34,192 nt of DNA, taken from positions 1-34,192 of the forward strand of contig CAMXPV010000041.1 in NCBI GenBank assembly GCA_947245585.1, given 5' to 3'. Origin of the DNA: an uncultured Lachnospiraceae bacterium (GTDB lineage Bacteria; Bacillota; Clostridia; Lachnospirales; Lachnospiraceae). Below are positions 16,350-24,255 of this stretch, piece by piece. Position numbers and translations under genes: made by a program. The notes beneath the pieces were generated by a model. The model was given only the letters and a program-made list of their open reading frames with translations. It ran no database searches and had not been told where the DNA came from. Positions within the stretch are counted from its first letter, which is position 1. Every line of letters begins with the position of its first letter.

Positions 16350-17327
16350 ATGTCAAGACGAAGGAAAAATAAAAAAAGTGCAGCCAGGAGACCGTACTCA
16401 AAGCAGAATCGAAGGCAAAACGGGAAACGGGTACAACGGAATGTGAAAGACAGGCTTTTCCGCTATCTGTTTGAAAAAGACAGGGAAGCGCTTCTGGATC
16501 TGTACAATGCACTGAACGGGACAGCCTATGTGGACGCATCACAACTTGAGATTGTAACGATTGAGAGCGCGGTTTATGTGGTGATGAAAAATGATCTGGC
16601 CTATATTCTGTCCGGCACACTGAGCCTGTACGAGCACCAGAGCACATACAGTCCGAATCTGCCGGTTCGTTTTTTGATCTATCTGGCGCAGGAATACCAG
16701 ATGGTGATAGAGAAAGCAGAGAAAAGCATTTATGGCGGCGGACAGATCAGCCTGCCGACACCGCAGTGCGTAGTTTTTTATAATGGCACGAAGGAGATGC
16801 CGGAGAAGCAGACGCTTAAGCTGTCGGATGCCTTTGAGAATCAGAAGGTCCGGGCAGATGTGGAGCTGACGGTGCAGATGTTGAACATTAACTATGGACA
16901 TAATGGGCGGTTGATGGAAGAATGTAAAATCTTGGGAGAGTATTCGGAGTTCGTAGCCGTTACGCGGGAGTGTATGCTTGTGGAAAAAGATATGCAGGCA
17001 GCGCTGAACAAGGCGGTGGATGACTGCATAGAGAAAGGCATTTTGAAAGATTTCTTGTTGGAAAATCGGGCGGAGGTGTTGGGAATGTTATTGGAAGAGT
17101 TTGATGCCGAGAAATATGAGAGGACGATACGGGGAGAGGGAAAAGAAGAAGGAAGAAAAGAAGGGGTGGCAGTTGGGAAGAGAGAAGGAGAAATAAAGGT
17201 AAACAGGCTTGGGCTTCTTTTGACAGAGGCAGGAAGGAGCAATGACTTCCTGCAATCCCTTTCAGATCGGGAATTACAGAAGAAACTGTTTGTGGAATTC
17301 GGGTTGGAGGAGGAAGGAGAAGGGTGA
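16350..17327 (+). CDS. Rpn-family (PDDEXK) recombination-promoting nuclease / putative transposase-like protein
   Basis: A 325-residue protein of the family often annotated as Rpn or PD-(D/E)XK putative transposase, present in many copies in Lachnospiraceae genomes. E. coli Rpn proteins are DNA endonucleases that stimulate RecA-independent recombination. The first 30 residues are highly basic. The nuclease core has FRYLFEKDREALLDLYNALNG, then KNDLAYILSG and LSLYEHQSTYSPNLPVRFLIY, the family signature with catalytic Asp and the E-x-Q variant of E-x-K. The C-terminal part is helical and charged, with GKEEGRKEG-type repeats. The ribosome binding site AAGGAGG precedes the ATG. No terminal inverted repeats flank it, so it is not a recognisable mobile element. 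The arabinofuranosidase gene starts 4 nt after its stop. Confidence 0.85.
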   Translation: MSRRRKNKKSAARRPYSKQNRRQNGKRVQRNVKDRLFRYLFEKDREALLDLYNALNGTAYVDASQLEIVTIESAVYVVMKNDLAYILSGTLSLYEHQSTYSPNLPVRFLIYLAQEYQMVIEKAEKSIYGGGQISLPTPQCVVFYNGTKEMPEKQTLKLSDAFENQKVRADVELTVQMLNINYGHNGRLMEECKILGEYSEFVAVTRECMLVEKDMQAALNKAVDDCIEKGILKDFLLENRAEVLGMLLEEFDAEKYERTIRGEGKEEGRKEGVAVGKREGEIKVNRLGLLLTEAGRSNDFLQSLSDRELQKKLFVEFGLEEEGEG

Positions 17328-17331
17328 AACT

Positions 17332-19482
17332 ATGAAAAGGCGGGCGATTAAACAGAAGAAGGCGGTCACATGGGCTCTTTGCATAGCACTGTCAGTAAGT
17401 CTGGCGGGCTGCGGAGAAAACGGCGTGGCAGAGACTAATGTACAGACGGATGGCGGTGCAGAGCAGGACGGTGCAGAGCAGGACGGCGCGGAGACGGACG
17501 CGGCGGAGGGAATCGTATTTCGGGTGAATACGGATATCAGCGGTTTGGATGAGAGCCACCAGATTTCCGACACGCTGTTCGGTATTTTTCTGGAGGATAT
17601 CAACTATGCGGTGGACGGCGGCATGTATGCGGAACTTTTGAAGAACCGCTCCTTTGAGTACGGGATGGAGGCACGGGACGGGCAGATGCACGGTTGGGAG
17701 GCCACCAACGAGGCTGTGGCTTTTTCCTTGCAGGACGGAAGCGGTGACGGCACGTCCCTCAATGAAAACAATCCCCAATATGTGGTGGTGGAAAATTCCG
17801 GCGCTTCTTCAGTCAGTCCCACGGAGGGGATCAGCAATAAGGGATTTTTGGAGGGCATTGCCATTCAGGAAGGGGCTTTGTATGATGTCTCCTTTTATTG
17901 TAAATCTGATGACGGTTCGGTGGATCAGGTCTGCGTGACGCTTTTTAACGAGGACGGCACGGTCTACGATGAAAAGACGGTGGAGGGAATCACCGATCAG
18001 TGGCAGAAGTATGAGACCACGTTGACGGCGAATGCGACGGCAAACAGGAAGGTGCGTCTTGCGGTGAAGATTCCGGTGGGAAAGGCCTGCTTTGACATGA
18101 TTTCCATGATGCCCCAGGACACCTATCAGGGACTTCCGATTCGCAAGGATTTCGGGGAATATCTGGAGGCACTTCATCCCACGTTTATGCGGTTCCCCGG
18201 CGGCTGTGTGGTGGAGGGCAGAGATGAGGAGAGCATTTACAGTTGGAAAGATTCTATCGGCGGCGGCCTTTCTTTTGAGATAAACGGGGAGACTACGGTG
18301 GGTGACATTGCGGTGCGCCCGCAGGGAAAGAGTATCTGGCAGGGCTCCCAGGCGAATCCCTACTATACAACTTATGGGTTGGGCTTCTATGAGTATTTTG
18401 CATTTTGCGAGGCCCTTGGCTGTATGCCGGTGCCCGTGCTAAACGCCGGTATGACCTGCGAGATTCAGAGTCCCTTTTACAAGGTGTATGACACGGGGAG
18501 CGGGGAATTTTCCCAGTATGTACAGGACGCGTTGGATCTGGTGGAGTTCTGCAGGGGCGACGGCAGTACCAAATGGGGCGCGGTGCGGATTGCCATGGGA
18601 CACGAGGAGCCCTTTGACCTGAAATATATCGGAATCGGCAACGAACAGTGGCAGAGTGAGTACCACGAGCATTACAAAGAGTTTGTGAAAGCCTTTGAGG
18701 AGGCGGCGGCCTCAAATCCTGCACTGTACGGCGATGTGGAGCTGATTGTGGCAAACGGCACGGCCTTTGACAGCACAGAAGGGTGGACCTATCTCTCACA
18801 GAACCCGGACAAAATCACCACGTTGGTGGATGAACATTATTATCAGACACCGGAGTGGTTTTTGGCAAATACCCACAGATACGACGACTATGACAGGAAC
18901 GGGCAGGCGAAGGTGTTCCTCGGCGAGTATGCGGCGAAAGCGAACACACTGGACGCGGCCCTTGCGGAGGCGGCCTATATGACGGGGCTTGAGAAAAACG
19001 GGGACGTGGTGGAGATGGCCTGTTATGCACCCCTCTTTTCCCACGAGAAGTTAAACCAATGGGTGCCTGACCTGATTTTCTATTCCAACGATGGGATATT
19101 CGGCTCGGCCAATTATTATGTACAGCAGATGTACGGAAACAACGCGGGAAAGTACAGTCTTGAGTCGGTGCTTGCGGGTGCGCCGGAGCAGACGCTTTAC
19201 GAGTCGGCGGTGGACGCGGACGGGGATGTGATTTTGAAACTGGTCAATGTATCCGATGAGGAGCAGGAAGTCAATATTGTTCTGGAAGGACGCGAAATGG
19301 CCTGCTTTTTGCCGGAGGCGGAGGTGACGGTGCTTGCGGGCGCAGATCAGAAGGCCATGAACAGCTTTAAGGAGATGGCGGTACAGCCCCAAGGGAGCAC
19401 GATTGCGGTGAGCGAGAATTTTCAGTACACGGTTCCCGCCCGGTCATTGACGGTGATAAGGATGGTGGCTTTGAAGGATTGA
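17332..19482 (+). CDS. Alpha-L-arabinofuranosidase lipoprotein (GH51 family)
   Basis: A surface-anchored glycosidase predicted to release arabinose from plant polysaccharides. From the ATG at 17332 it has 716 residues, with a lipoprotein signal ending in LAGC (C27) and an Asp/Glu-rich spacer. The start is preceded by GGAGGAGGAAGGAG; the frame is open further upstream, but only this ATG places the signal peptide first. ISDTLFGIFLEDINYAVDGGMYAELLKNRSFE is split by a jelly-roll carbohydrate-binding insert (about 90-260). The TIM barrel then has MRFPGGCVVEG, the acid/base glutamate in IGNEQW (E438) and the nucleophile in FLGEYAAK (E532). A beta-sandwich ends the protein. Most characterised GH51 enzymes are intracellular; the lipid anchor implies extracellular use. 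Confidence 0.9.
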   Translation: MKRRAIKQKKAVTWALCIALSVSLAGCGENGVAETNVQTDGGAEQDGAEQDGAETDAAEGIVFRVNTDISGLDESHQISDTLFGIFLEDINYAVDGGMYAELLKNRSFEYGMEARDGQMHGWEATNEAVAFSLQDGSGDGTSLNENNPQYVVVENSGASSVSPTEGISNKGFLEGIAIQEGALYDVSFYCKSDDGSVDQVCVTLFNEDGTVYDEKTVEGITDQWQKYETTLTANATANRKVRLAVKIPVGKACFDMISMMPQDTYQGLPIRKDFGEYLEALHPTFMRFPGGCVVEGRDEESIYSWKDSIGGGLSFEINGETTVGDIAVRPQGKSIWQGSQANPYYTTYGLGFYEYFAFCEALGCMPVPVLNAGMTCEIQSPFYKVYDTGSGEFSQYVQDALDLVEFCRGDGSTKWGAVRIAMGHEEPFDLKYIGIGNEQWQSEYHEHYKEFVKAFEEAAASNPALYGDVELIVANGTAFDSTEGWTYLSQNPDKITTLVDEHYYQTPEWFLANTHRYDDYDRNGQAKVFLGEYAAKANTLDAALAEAAYMTGLEKNGDVVEMACYAPLFSHEKLNQWVPDLIFYSNDGIFGSANYYVQQMYGNNAGKYSLESVLAGAPEQTLYESAVDADGDVILKLVNVSDEEQEVNIVLEGREMACFLPEAEVTVLAGADQKAMNSFKEMAVQPQGSTIAVSENFQYTVPARSLTVIRMVALKD

Positions 19483-19517
19483 GGGATAGACAAAAAGTAA
19501 AAAAACGCAGAGATATG

Positions 19518-19549
19518 GAAAGACTCAAAAATTTGAGTCTTTCTTTTTT
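19518..19549 (+). terminator. Terminator of the Rpn-GH51 transcript
   Basis: GAAAGACTCAAA pairs with TTTGAGTCTTTC (12 bp) around a 2-nt gap of A residues, which opens to a small A/T loop, followed by six T residues. Confidence 0.9.
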
Positions 19550-19585
19550 ATAATGAAAATAACGATAGAGAAGGAGGAGATCAGT

Positions 19586-20185
19586 ATGAGATACTTCGAT
19601 TTTGTTATTATGACCAATGCAGAGCAGATTAAGGAAAAGGCGAAAATCAATCTCAGGGAATACGACTTTCAAAATCCTGTTGCTGCCATGAACGGTTATA
19701 TGTACAAAAACATGAAAAATGGCGTATGCTATTTTGCGTACAGGGAGGAAGAAGAGGTAACTTTGGCTGCCTTTTCCTATGACGAGAGAAGGTGGAAATT
19801 TCGTGACGCATATGATTATATTCTTGAAATGTTAAATGAAATATTTTCTGTGCGAAAGGTGAAAGCGGAACCCAGTGAGGTCACCATGTATCGGTTTTAT
19901 GAATATTTGTTGGAAGCCAGGTTCTGTAAAGTCAGCATTGGCGAATCGGTCAGCCAGTTTTCAGGTGTTCGTGCAGGGAGTCAAAACCCTGTCAAGGGCT
20001 TCCCTGCCCTCGGCATAAGCGGAGGCCGCTTCGCGGTAGAGACAATCATAATAATCCACGGCAGCCTGCCGTCTCTCTTTGGCAAGGGAGGCGGCTTTTT
20101 TTGTGTAAAAGTGGTCGTAGATATGTTCCAGCTTATACTTATATTCCTGAAAGAAGGAGGGCGCAGCGTCGCCCTTCCCGTCTGA
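19586..20185 (+). pseudogene. 5' fragment of an unrecognised gene, 3' end lost
   Basis: The ATG has a perfect AAGGAGGAGA ribosome binding site. The first 125 residues look like real protein: MRYFDFVIMTNAEQIKEKAK at the start, then YDFQNPVAAMNGYMYKNM, FAYREEEEVTLAAFSYDERR and MYRFYEYLLEARF. After about base 19960 the frame runs on only as the antisense of the HD-domain gene and becomes protein-unlike (Gly, Ile and Val-rich). I infer a gene whose 3' part was deleted when the convergent HD gene came next to it. I do not recognise the family. The annotated end is the first in-frame stop, not a natural C-terminus. Confidence 0.6.
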
Positions 20186-20653
20186 GACTGTGCCGTCCGG
20201 CAGCAGGGAATACAGCGGCTCGGAGACGATCCCTTTATAGATTAACGTCCGGGCGATGCCCATAGCTCCCGCTACGTCAAGCTTGTCCGCGTCAAAAAGA
20301 ATTTTGGCTTCCAGGCTTACCGGCGGATTGTTTTCCCGGAAACGGTGAGTCAGAATGCAGTCCCTGACCCGCCCGGCATAAACGGTGTCAAATCCGTGCG
20401 CGGTCAGAAAGGCAAAGGCTTTTTTGCTTCCCACGGCTGCGTGGCAGAGAGCGGGATTTTCAAACTGTTCTTTGCGGCCAATGTCATGCAGAAGACAGGC
20501 GGCGATCAGGACATCGTAATCTACGCCGCTTTCCGTCCCGGCAATCTCAAGCGCGTGATACAGGACGCGGTAGACGTGTTCCCTGTCGTGGGCGCTGTCA
20601 TCCATGCAGGAGAGCATGTAGTTTTCCAGTAAAGAATAGGTTTCCCGGTTCAT
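19961..20653 (-). CDS. HD-domain metal-dependent phosphohydrolase
   Basis: A 230-residue cytoplasmic protein of the HD superfamily, metal-dependent phosphohydrolases acting on nucleotides or similar. It has the ligands in order: SAHDREHVYRV (first His), ACLLHDIGRKEQF (the HD pair), CHAAVGSKKAF, and the distal Asp in LFDADKLDVAGAMG. The frame is open to 20848, but the ATG at 20653 has AAGGAG 9 nt upstream and the sequence before it is not protein-like. It resembles the YedJ/uncharacterised HD group; the substrate is unknown. Its 3' end abuts the truncated plus-strand gene. A TATAAT (20704-20699, minus) lies 45 nt upstream, next to operator A, so it may be under the same control as the zinc-ribbon gene. 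Confidence 0.88.
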   Translation of the reverse strand: MNRETYSLLENYMLSCMDDSAHDREHVYRVLYHALEIAGTESGVDYDVLIAACLLHDIGRKEQFENPALCHAAVGSKKAFAFLTAHGFDTVYAGRVRDCILTHRFRENNPPVSLEAKILFDADKLDVAGAMGIARTLIYKGIVSEPLYSLLPDGTVSDGKGDAAPSFFQEYKYKLEHIYDHFYTKKAASLAKERRQAAVDYYDCLYREAASAYAEGREALDRVLTPCTNT

Positions 20654-20725
20654 GGGCTTAATCTCCTTGTCAGTTTCATGCGCTATGTTTATTGACTTAT
20701 TATAACATGGAAGTTTGCATCCTGT

Positions 20726-20762
20726 ATTCTCTTTTAAAAGAGATTCTCTTAAAAAAGAGAAT
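20726..20762. promoter_or_regulatory. Operator A: double ATTCTC-N8-GAGAAT palindrome
   Basis: ATTCTC-N8-GAGATTCTC-N8-GAGAAT: two 20-bp palindromic units that overlap by 3 bp, repeating every 17 bp. Spacers are TTTTAAAA and TTAAAAAA. The last GAGAATG is exactly 6 nt upstream of the TTGACA box of the zinc-ribbon gene, and the first half-site lies about 21 nt from the -10 of the divergent HD gene. The same architecture recurs at operator B near 26.4 kb beside a regulator gene. Confidence 0.8.
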
Positions 20763-20769
20763 GTTTTTA

Positions 20770-20798
20770 TTGACAGTGATTTTGTCGAATGAGATAAT
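20770..20798 (+). promoter_or_regulatory. Promoter of the membrane zinc-ribbon gene
   Basis: TTGACA (20770-20775) and GATAAT (20793-20798) with a 17-nt spacer, directly after operator A. The transcript leader would include a possible GGGGG-N17-CCCCC hairpin (20811-20837). Confidence 0.8.
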
Positions 20799-20865
20799 AT
20801 TATCTGGACAGGGGGTGAAAAAGGAATAGAGTCCCCCAATAAAGTCAATGAGTGGGAGAATAGGG

Positions 20866-21735
20866 ATGAATGAGAATGCAGCGATGAATGAAAGCGCCAA
20901 TGGAGGGGAACAAAAGCCGCTATTTACGATCAAAAACGGTTTGAGGGTATTGGCTGTACTAGGTATTATTTTTGTTTTTTGCCCGTCGTTTTTAGTATCC
21001 TGTTCGGGACAGGAGATAAAAGTGAACGCAATGACGGCGGTCGGAGGATTGTCGGCGTATGGGGAGACGGTGGTGGAGCCGCACCCTTTGATGTTAATTA
21101 CATTGCTTTTGCCGGTTGCGGTAACGGTCTTGCTGTTTATCAGGAAATATAAAGATCAGATGAAGGCTTGGATTGTGGCTGGCTGTATGGGCGTTGATTT
21201 GATTATATGGCTTGTTTTTCGTTCCACGGTAAAGGGAATAGCGGAGGAGCACTACTGCGATTTTAAGACGACCGCATGGTTTTTCATCCATATGATAGTG
21301 ATGTTGATTATGGTCATTCTGAGTTTGGCTGTGGTGTTGTGTAAATTGTCTTTAGACACGGAGTTCCCTGCCATTTTTTCACAGTCAGGCACACAAAAGG
21401 CGCTGAGCCAGATGTCTGCTTCCGTCAATCAGATGACAAACGCGGTGACGAGCATTGCGGGCAGCGTGGCAGCTAATGTGGGCAGTAAGTCGTCGAAGGA
21501 AGACGTGATCGGGTACTGCGCAAAATGCGGTAAGCCCATTGCATACGGCTGCACATTCTGTACGGAATGCGGCACACCCGTTCCGGAAAGTATGATTTTG
21601 GAGGCGGAAGAAACCAGAAAACGGAAAGCGGAAGAGCAGACTGGTGCGGAAAAATTTGTTTTCTGCCAACAGTGCGGGGCAAAATTGAATGAGGACGCTG
21701 CGTTTTGCAGTTCCTGCGGATTTAAGATGAAATAA
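20866..21735 (+). CDS. Four-helix membrane protein with two C-terminal zinc ribbons
   Basis: A 289-residue protein. Four hydrophobic segments are visible: near residues 28-48 (LAVLGIIFVFCPSFLVS), 75-95 (LMLITLLLPVAVTVLLF), 102-120 and 138-162. A soluble region rich in Ser, Ala and Val follows, then two treble-clef zinc ribbons, CAKCGKPI...CTECG and CQQCGAKL...CSSCG, at the very end (eight Cys in CxxC pairs). The start at 20866 has GGGAGA 7 nt upstream; the ATG at 20848 in the same frame has none. Zinc-ribbon membrane proteins of this kind are common in Clostridia; their function is unknown. It is first after operator A, and a terminator-like hairpin follows. Confidence 0.8.
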   Translation: MNENAAMNESANGGEQKPLFTIKNGLRVLAVLGIIFVFCPSFLVSCSGQEIKVNAMTAVGGLSAYGETVVEPHPLMLITLLLPVAVTVLLFIRKYKDQMKAWIVAGCMGVDLIIWLVFRSTVKGIAEEHYCDFKTTAWFFIHMIVMLIMVILSLAVVLCKLSLDTEFPAIFSQSGTQKALSQMSASVNQMTNAVTSIAGSVAANVGSKSSKEDVIGYCAKCGKPIAYGCTFCTECGTPVPESMILEAEETRKRKAEEQTGAEKFVFCQQCGAKLNEDAAFCSSCGFKMK

Positions 21736-21748
21736 TAAGGCAGACAGG

Positions 21749-21780
21749 CTTCCCGGGCAGAAGTGTCTGGGGAGTTTTTT
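21749..21780 (+). terminator. Probable terminator of the zinc-ribbon gene
   Basis: CTTCCC (21749-21754) pairs with GGGGAG (21769-21774, one T-G pair), and six T residues follow. The inner part of the hairpin is imperfect, so read-through to the next gene is possible. Confidence 0.6.
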
Positions 21781-21809
21781 ACTGCCTTGCGTGCGAAGGA
21801 GGATGAGAA

Positions 21810-23323
21810 ATGTTTTGTGAAAGTTGTGGAACAGAGAATGATAATGGGGCAAAGTTTTGTAAAAAATGCGGCGCGCCCTTAAAGGCAGCGGCAGAAAACG
21901 GGCAGGCGCAGAAAAACGGCGGCGCTTTGGCACAGCCAATGCCTATATTGACTGGGATGCCATTCAGGAAAAATACGGGGATAAGCTGTCTTTCAGCAGT
22001 CAGGCAAAGAAACAGTACGGTAAACTGCTTTCACTGGGAACGCCCATGGATGCTCTGGACGGGAGCGTGTTTATCGCACTGGGAGAAAACAGCGGGCTGT
22101 CAAACGGAACAGAAATTGCGTATACGTGGAATGTGGATGAAGAGTCTCTGGCAAGTCTTAAATGTAAGGTTAAGTATAAGGACGGCGTTTATACGGTTTC
22201 CGGATTGACGGAGGTGGAAACCTTTGATGCGTTTGAGGGGCTGACGCTTGAGTTTTCAGGGATTGCGCCTAACGGAAACGCAAATCTCAATTATGTCGGG
22301 TCGGCAATGAATTCTTATGATTTCAGATGTGATCAGACATCCGGACTCAGCAACGGAGATACGATTACGGTGTCCATCGACGGAAATAATATGGAGTGGT
22401 ATGTGGAGCAGAACGGAAGAGTGCCGGAAGTTCTGGAAAAGCAGTATACGGTCGAAGGATTAAGTTCTTATCTCTCCCATATTGCTGATCTCAAAGAGGA
22501 ATCTCTGGAAAACATGAAACAGCAGGCGACAGATGTGTTTTATGCCTATGTGGCGCAGGAATGGGACGACGAGGGTGTGGATTTGCAGAGTTTTACCTAT
22601 ATCGGGGATTACCTGCTCACATCAAAGAATGAAACCTTTTACGGCGGCTATAATACGCTCTATCTGGTCTATAAAGCGCAGGTGCGAAATACCTATTTCA
22701 GTGAGGAAGGCTCTTACGATCAGGTGAATGATCTGTATTGGTGGATTTCCTTCAGTGATCTTCTGGTGGAAACGGACGGTTCCATCACTGTGGATGTGAC
22801 ACGGTACAGTACGCCGTATGAGAGTTTTGTCGTGGATTCCGAAATACCGTATGGGTGGTTTGGAACCATGTCATGGAGATATAAGGGATACGCAACTCTG
22901 GCGGATCTCTATAAGGTGGCAGTCACTTCCTATATGGATGCCTATAATCATGAAGATAATGTGGACGAGAGCCTAAGCGCGGAACCGGCTGTCATGGGAG
23001 AAGGCGGAGAACAGACGGACGAAGGGGAGAACGTGGAAAATGCGGATGACGGCTATATTTTGCCAGACAGCGATAAGAGACTGCTTACAAAAGACGATCT
23101 GAGAGGCCTGTCGGCGGAGGAGTGCAAAATTGCCAGAAATGAGATTTATGCGCGCCATGGAAGAAAATTTAAGGACGAGGAGCTCCAGAAATATTTTGAC
23201 GCCTGCGACTGGTATGAGGGAACGAAAGAGTCAGATGATTTTGAGGAAAGCGAACTGAACGATACGGGAATTCAGAACAAAAATTTGATTGTGGAGTATG
23301 AGGAAGAAAAAGGATTCAGATAA
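21810..23323 (+). pseudogene. Zinc-ribbon / YARHG-domain protein, reading frame broken near residue 45
   Basis: The ATG at 21810 (ribosome binding site GAAGGAGG) begins an N-terminal zinc ribbon (CESCG...CKKCG) and reads in frame for about 40 residues. The homologous continuation, AYIDWDAIQEKYGDKLSF, lies in the next frame (open 21866-23323). That frame gives about 460 residues: two similar beta-rich domains (each with a SGLSNG motif), a Tyr/Trp-rich region, an acidic linker and a C-terminal YARHG domain (ARNEIYARHGRKF...DWYEG). Related proteins normally have a membrane helix between zinc ribbon and extracellular part; none is present. The simplest reading is a small out-of-frame deletion that removed the helix. 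A start inside the second frame has no good ribosome binding site. The amidase gene overlaps its stop by 1 nt. Confidence 0.7.
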
Positions 23324-24216
23324 TGAAAAAGGGTAAATGGATATCCGCATTGCTCTGGTTATCCTTGTTTCTTACGGCCTGCGGCCAAAAAGAGATGGCG
23401 GATTTGGCGGATAAACTGGTCATGGAAAAGATCGATCTCACAGGCATTGCAGAACCGACAAAGATATCCGAACCGGTTTCGGACGCTGAAGCAGAACCGA
23501 CAGAAGAAGCGGCGGAAGAACAGGAACCGTCGGAAGCGGATACGACGGATGATGGAGAAGAGCTTTCTGTGACGGGCAGCGGAGAACTGATTGTGATTGA
23601 TCCGGGTCATCAGCAGAGGGGCAATTCGGAGCAGGAGCCGATTGGCCCCGGCGCTGCTGAAACCAAGGCGAAGGTGGCAGGAGGTACGGAAGGCAAAAAC
23701 AGCGGTCTTAGCGAATATGAGCTGACGCTTATGGTATCGCTTAAATTACAGGAAGAATTGGAAAAGCGCGGCTATACGGTTTTGATGACACGCACCGCAA
23801 ATGATGTTAATATTAGTAATGCACAGCGGGCGACGGTTGCCAATGAAAATGAGGCCAGTGTTTTTGTGAGGATTCATGCAAACGGATCGGAAAACACGTC
23901 CGCAAACGGGGCAATGACGATTTGCCAGACCGCATCCAATCCGTACAATGCGGCTTTGTATTCCCAGAGTAGGCAGTTATCAGAGGACATTCTGGACGAA
24001 TTGGTAAGCGAAACGGGATGCAGAAAAGAATATGTCTGGGAGACGGATTCCATGAGCGGCATTAACTGGGCGCAGGTGCCGGTAAGCATTGTTGAGATCG
24101 GTTATATGACGAATCCGGAGGAAGATCTGCGAATGGCTGCGGAGGAATACCAGTGGAAGATAGCGACCGGCATAGCGGATGGGATTGAAAAATATCTGAA
24201 CGGACGGCAAATGTAG
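23323..24216 (+). CDS. N-acetylmuramoyl-L-alanine amidase lipoprotein (Amidase_3)
   Basis: A membrane-anchored zinc enzyme that cleaves the bond between MurNAc and the stem peptide of peptidoglycan. It has 297 residues. The signal peptide ends in LTAC (C20), and an acidic Glu/Pro-rich spacer (about 45-85) extends the domain from the membrane. The catalytic domain shows all Amidase_3 residues: IDPGHQQ (H96), the acid in LSEYEL (E131), RIHANGS (H185) and the catalytic glutamate in VEIGYMTN (E258). MTRTANDVNISNAQRATVAN is also family-typical. It overlaps the stop of the YARHG gene by 1 nt (TAATG), which indicates translational coupling. It probably belongs to one envelope operon with the flanking genes. 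Confidence 0.92.
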   Translation: MKKGKWISALLWLSLFLTACGQKEMADLADKLVMEKIDLTGIAEPTKISEPVSDAEAEPTEEAAEEQEPSEADTTDDGEELSVTGSGELIVIDPGHQQRGNSEQEPIGPGAAETKAKVAGGTEGKNSGLSEYELTLMVSLKLQEELEKRGYTVLMTRTANDVNISNAQRATVANENEASVFVRIHANGSENTSANGAMTICQTASNPYNAALYSQSRQLSEDILDELVSETGCRKEYVWETDSMSGINWAQVPVSIVEIGYMTNPEEDLRMAAEEYQWKIATGIADGIEKYLNGRQM

Positions 24217-24255
24217 TAACACAAAAGTAAAAAAGAAGAAAGGGACACGGCAAAA

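Noticed and set aside
16350..17327. Complete insertion sequence around the transposase-like Rpn gene
   Set aside because: No terminal inverted repeats or target duplications flank it; it has a normal promoter and a tightly spaced downstream gene.
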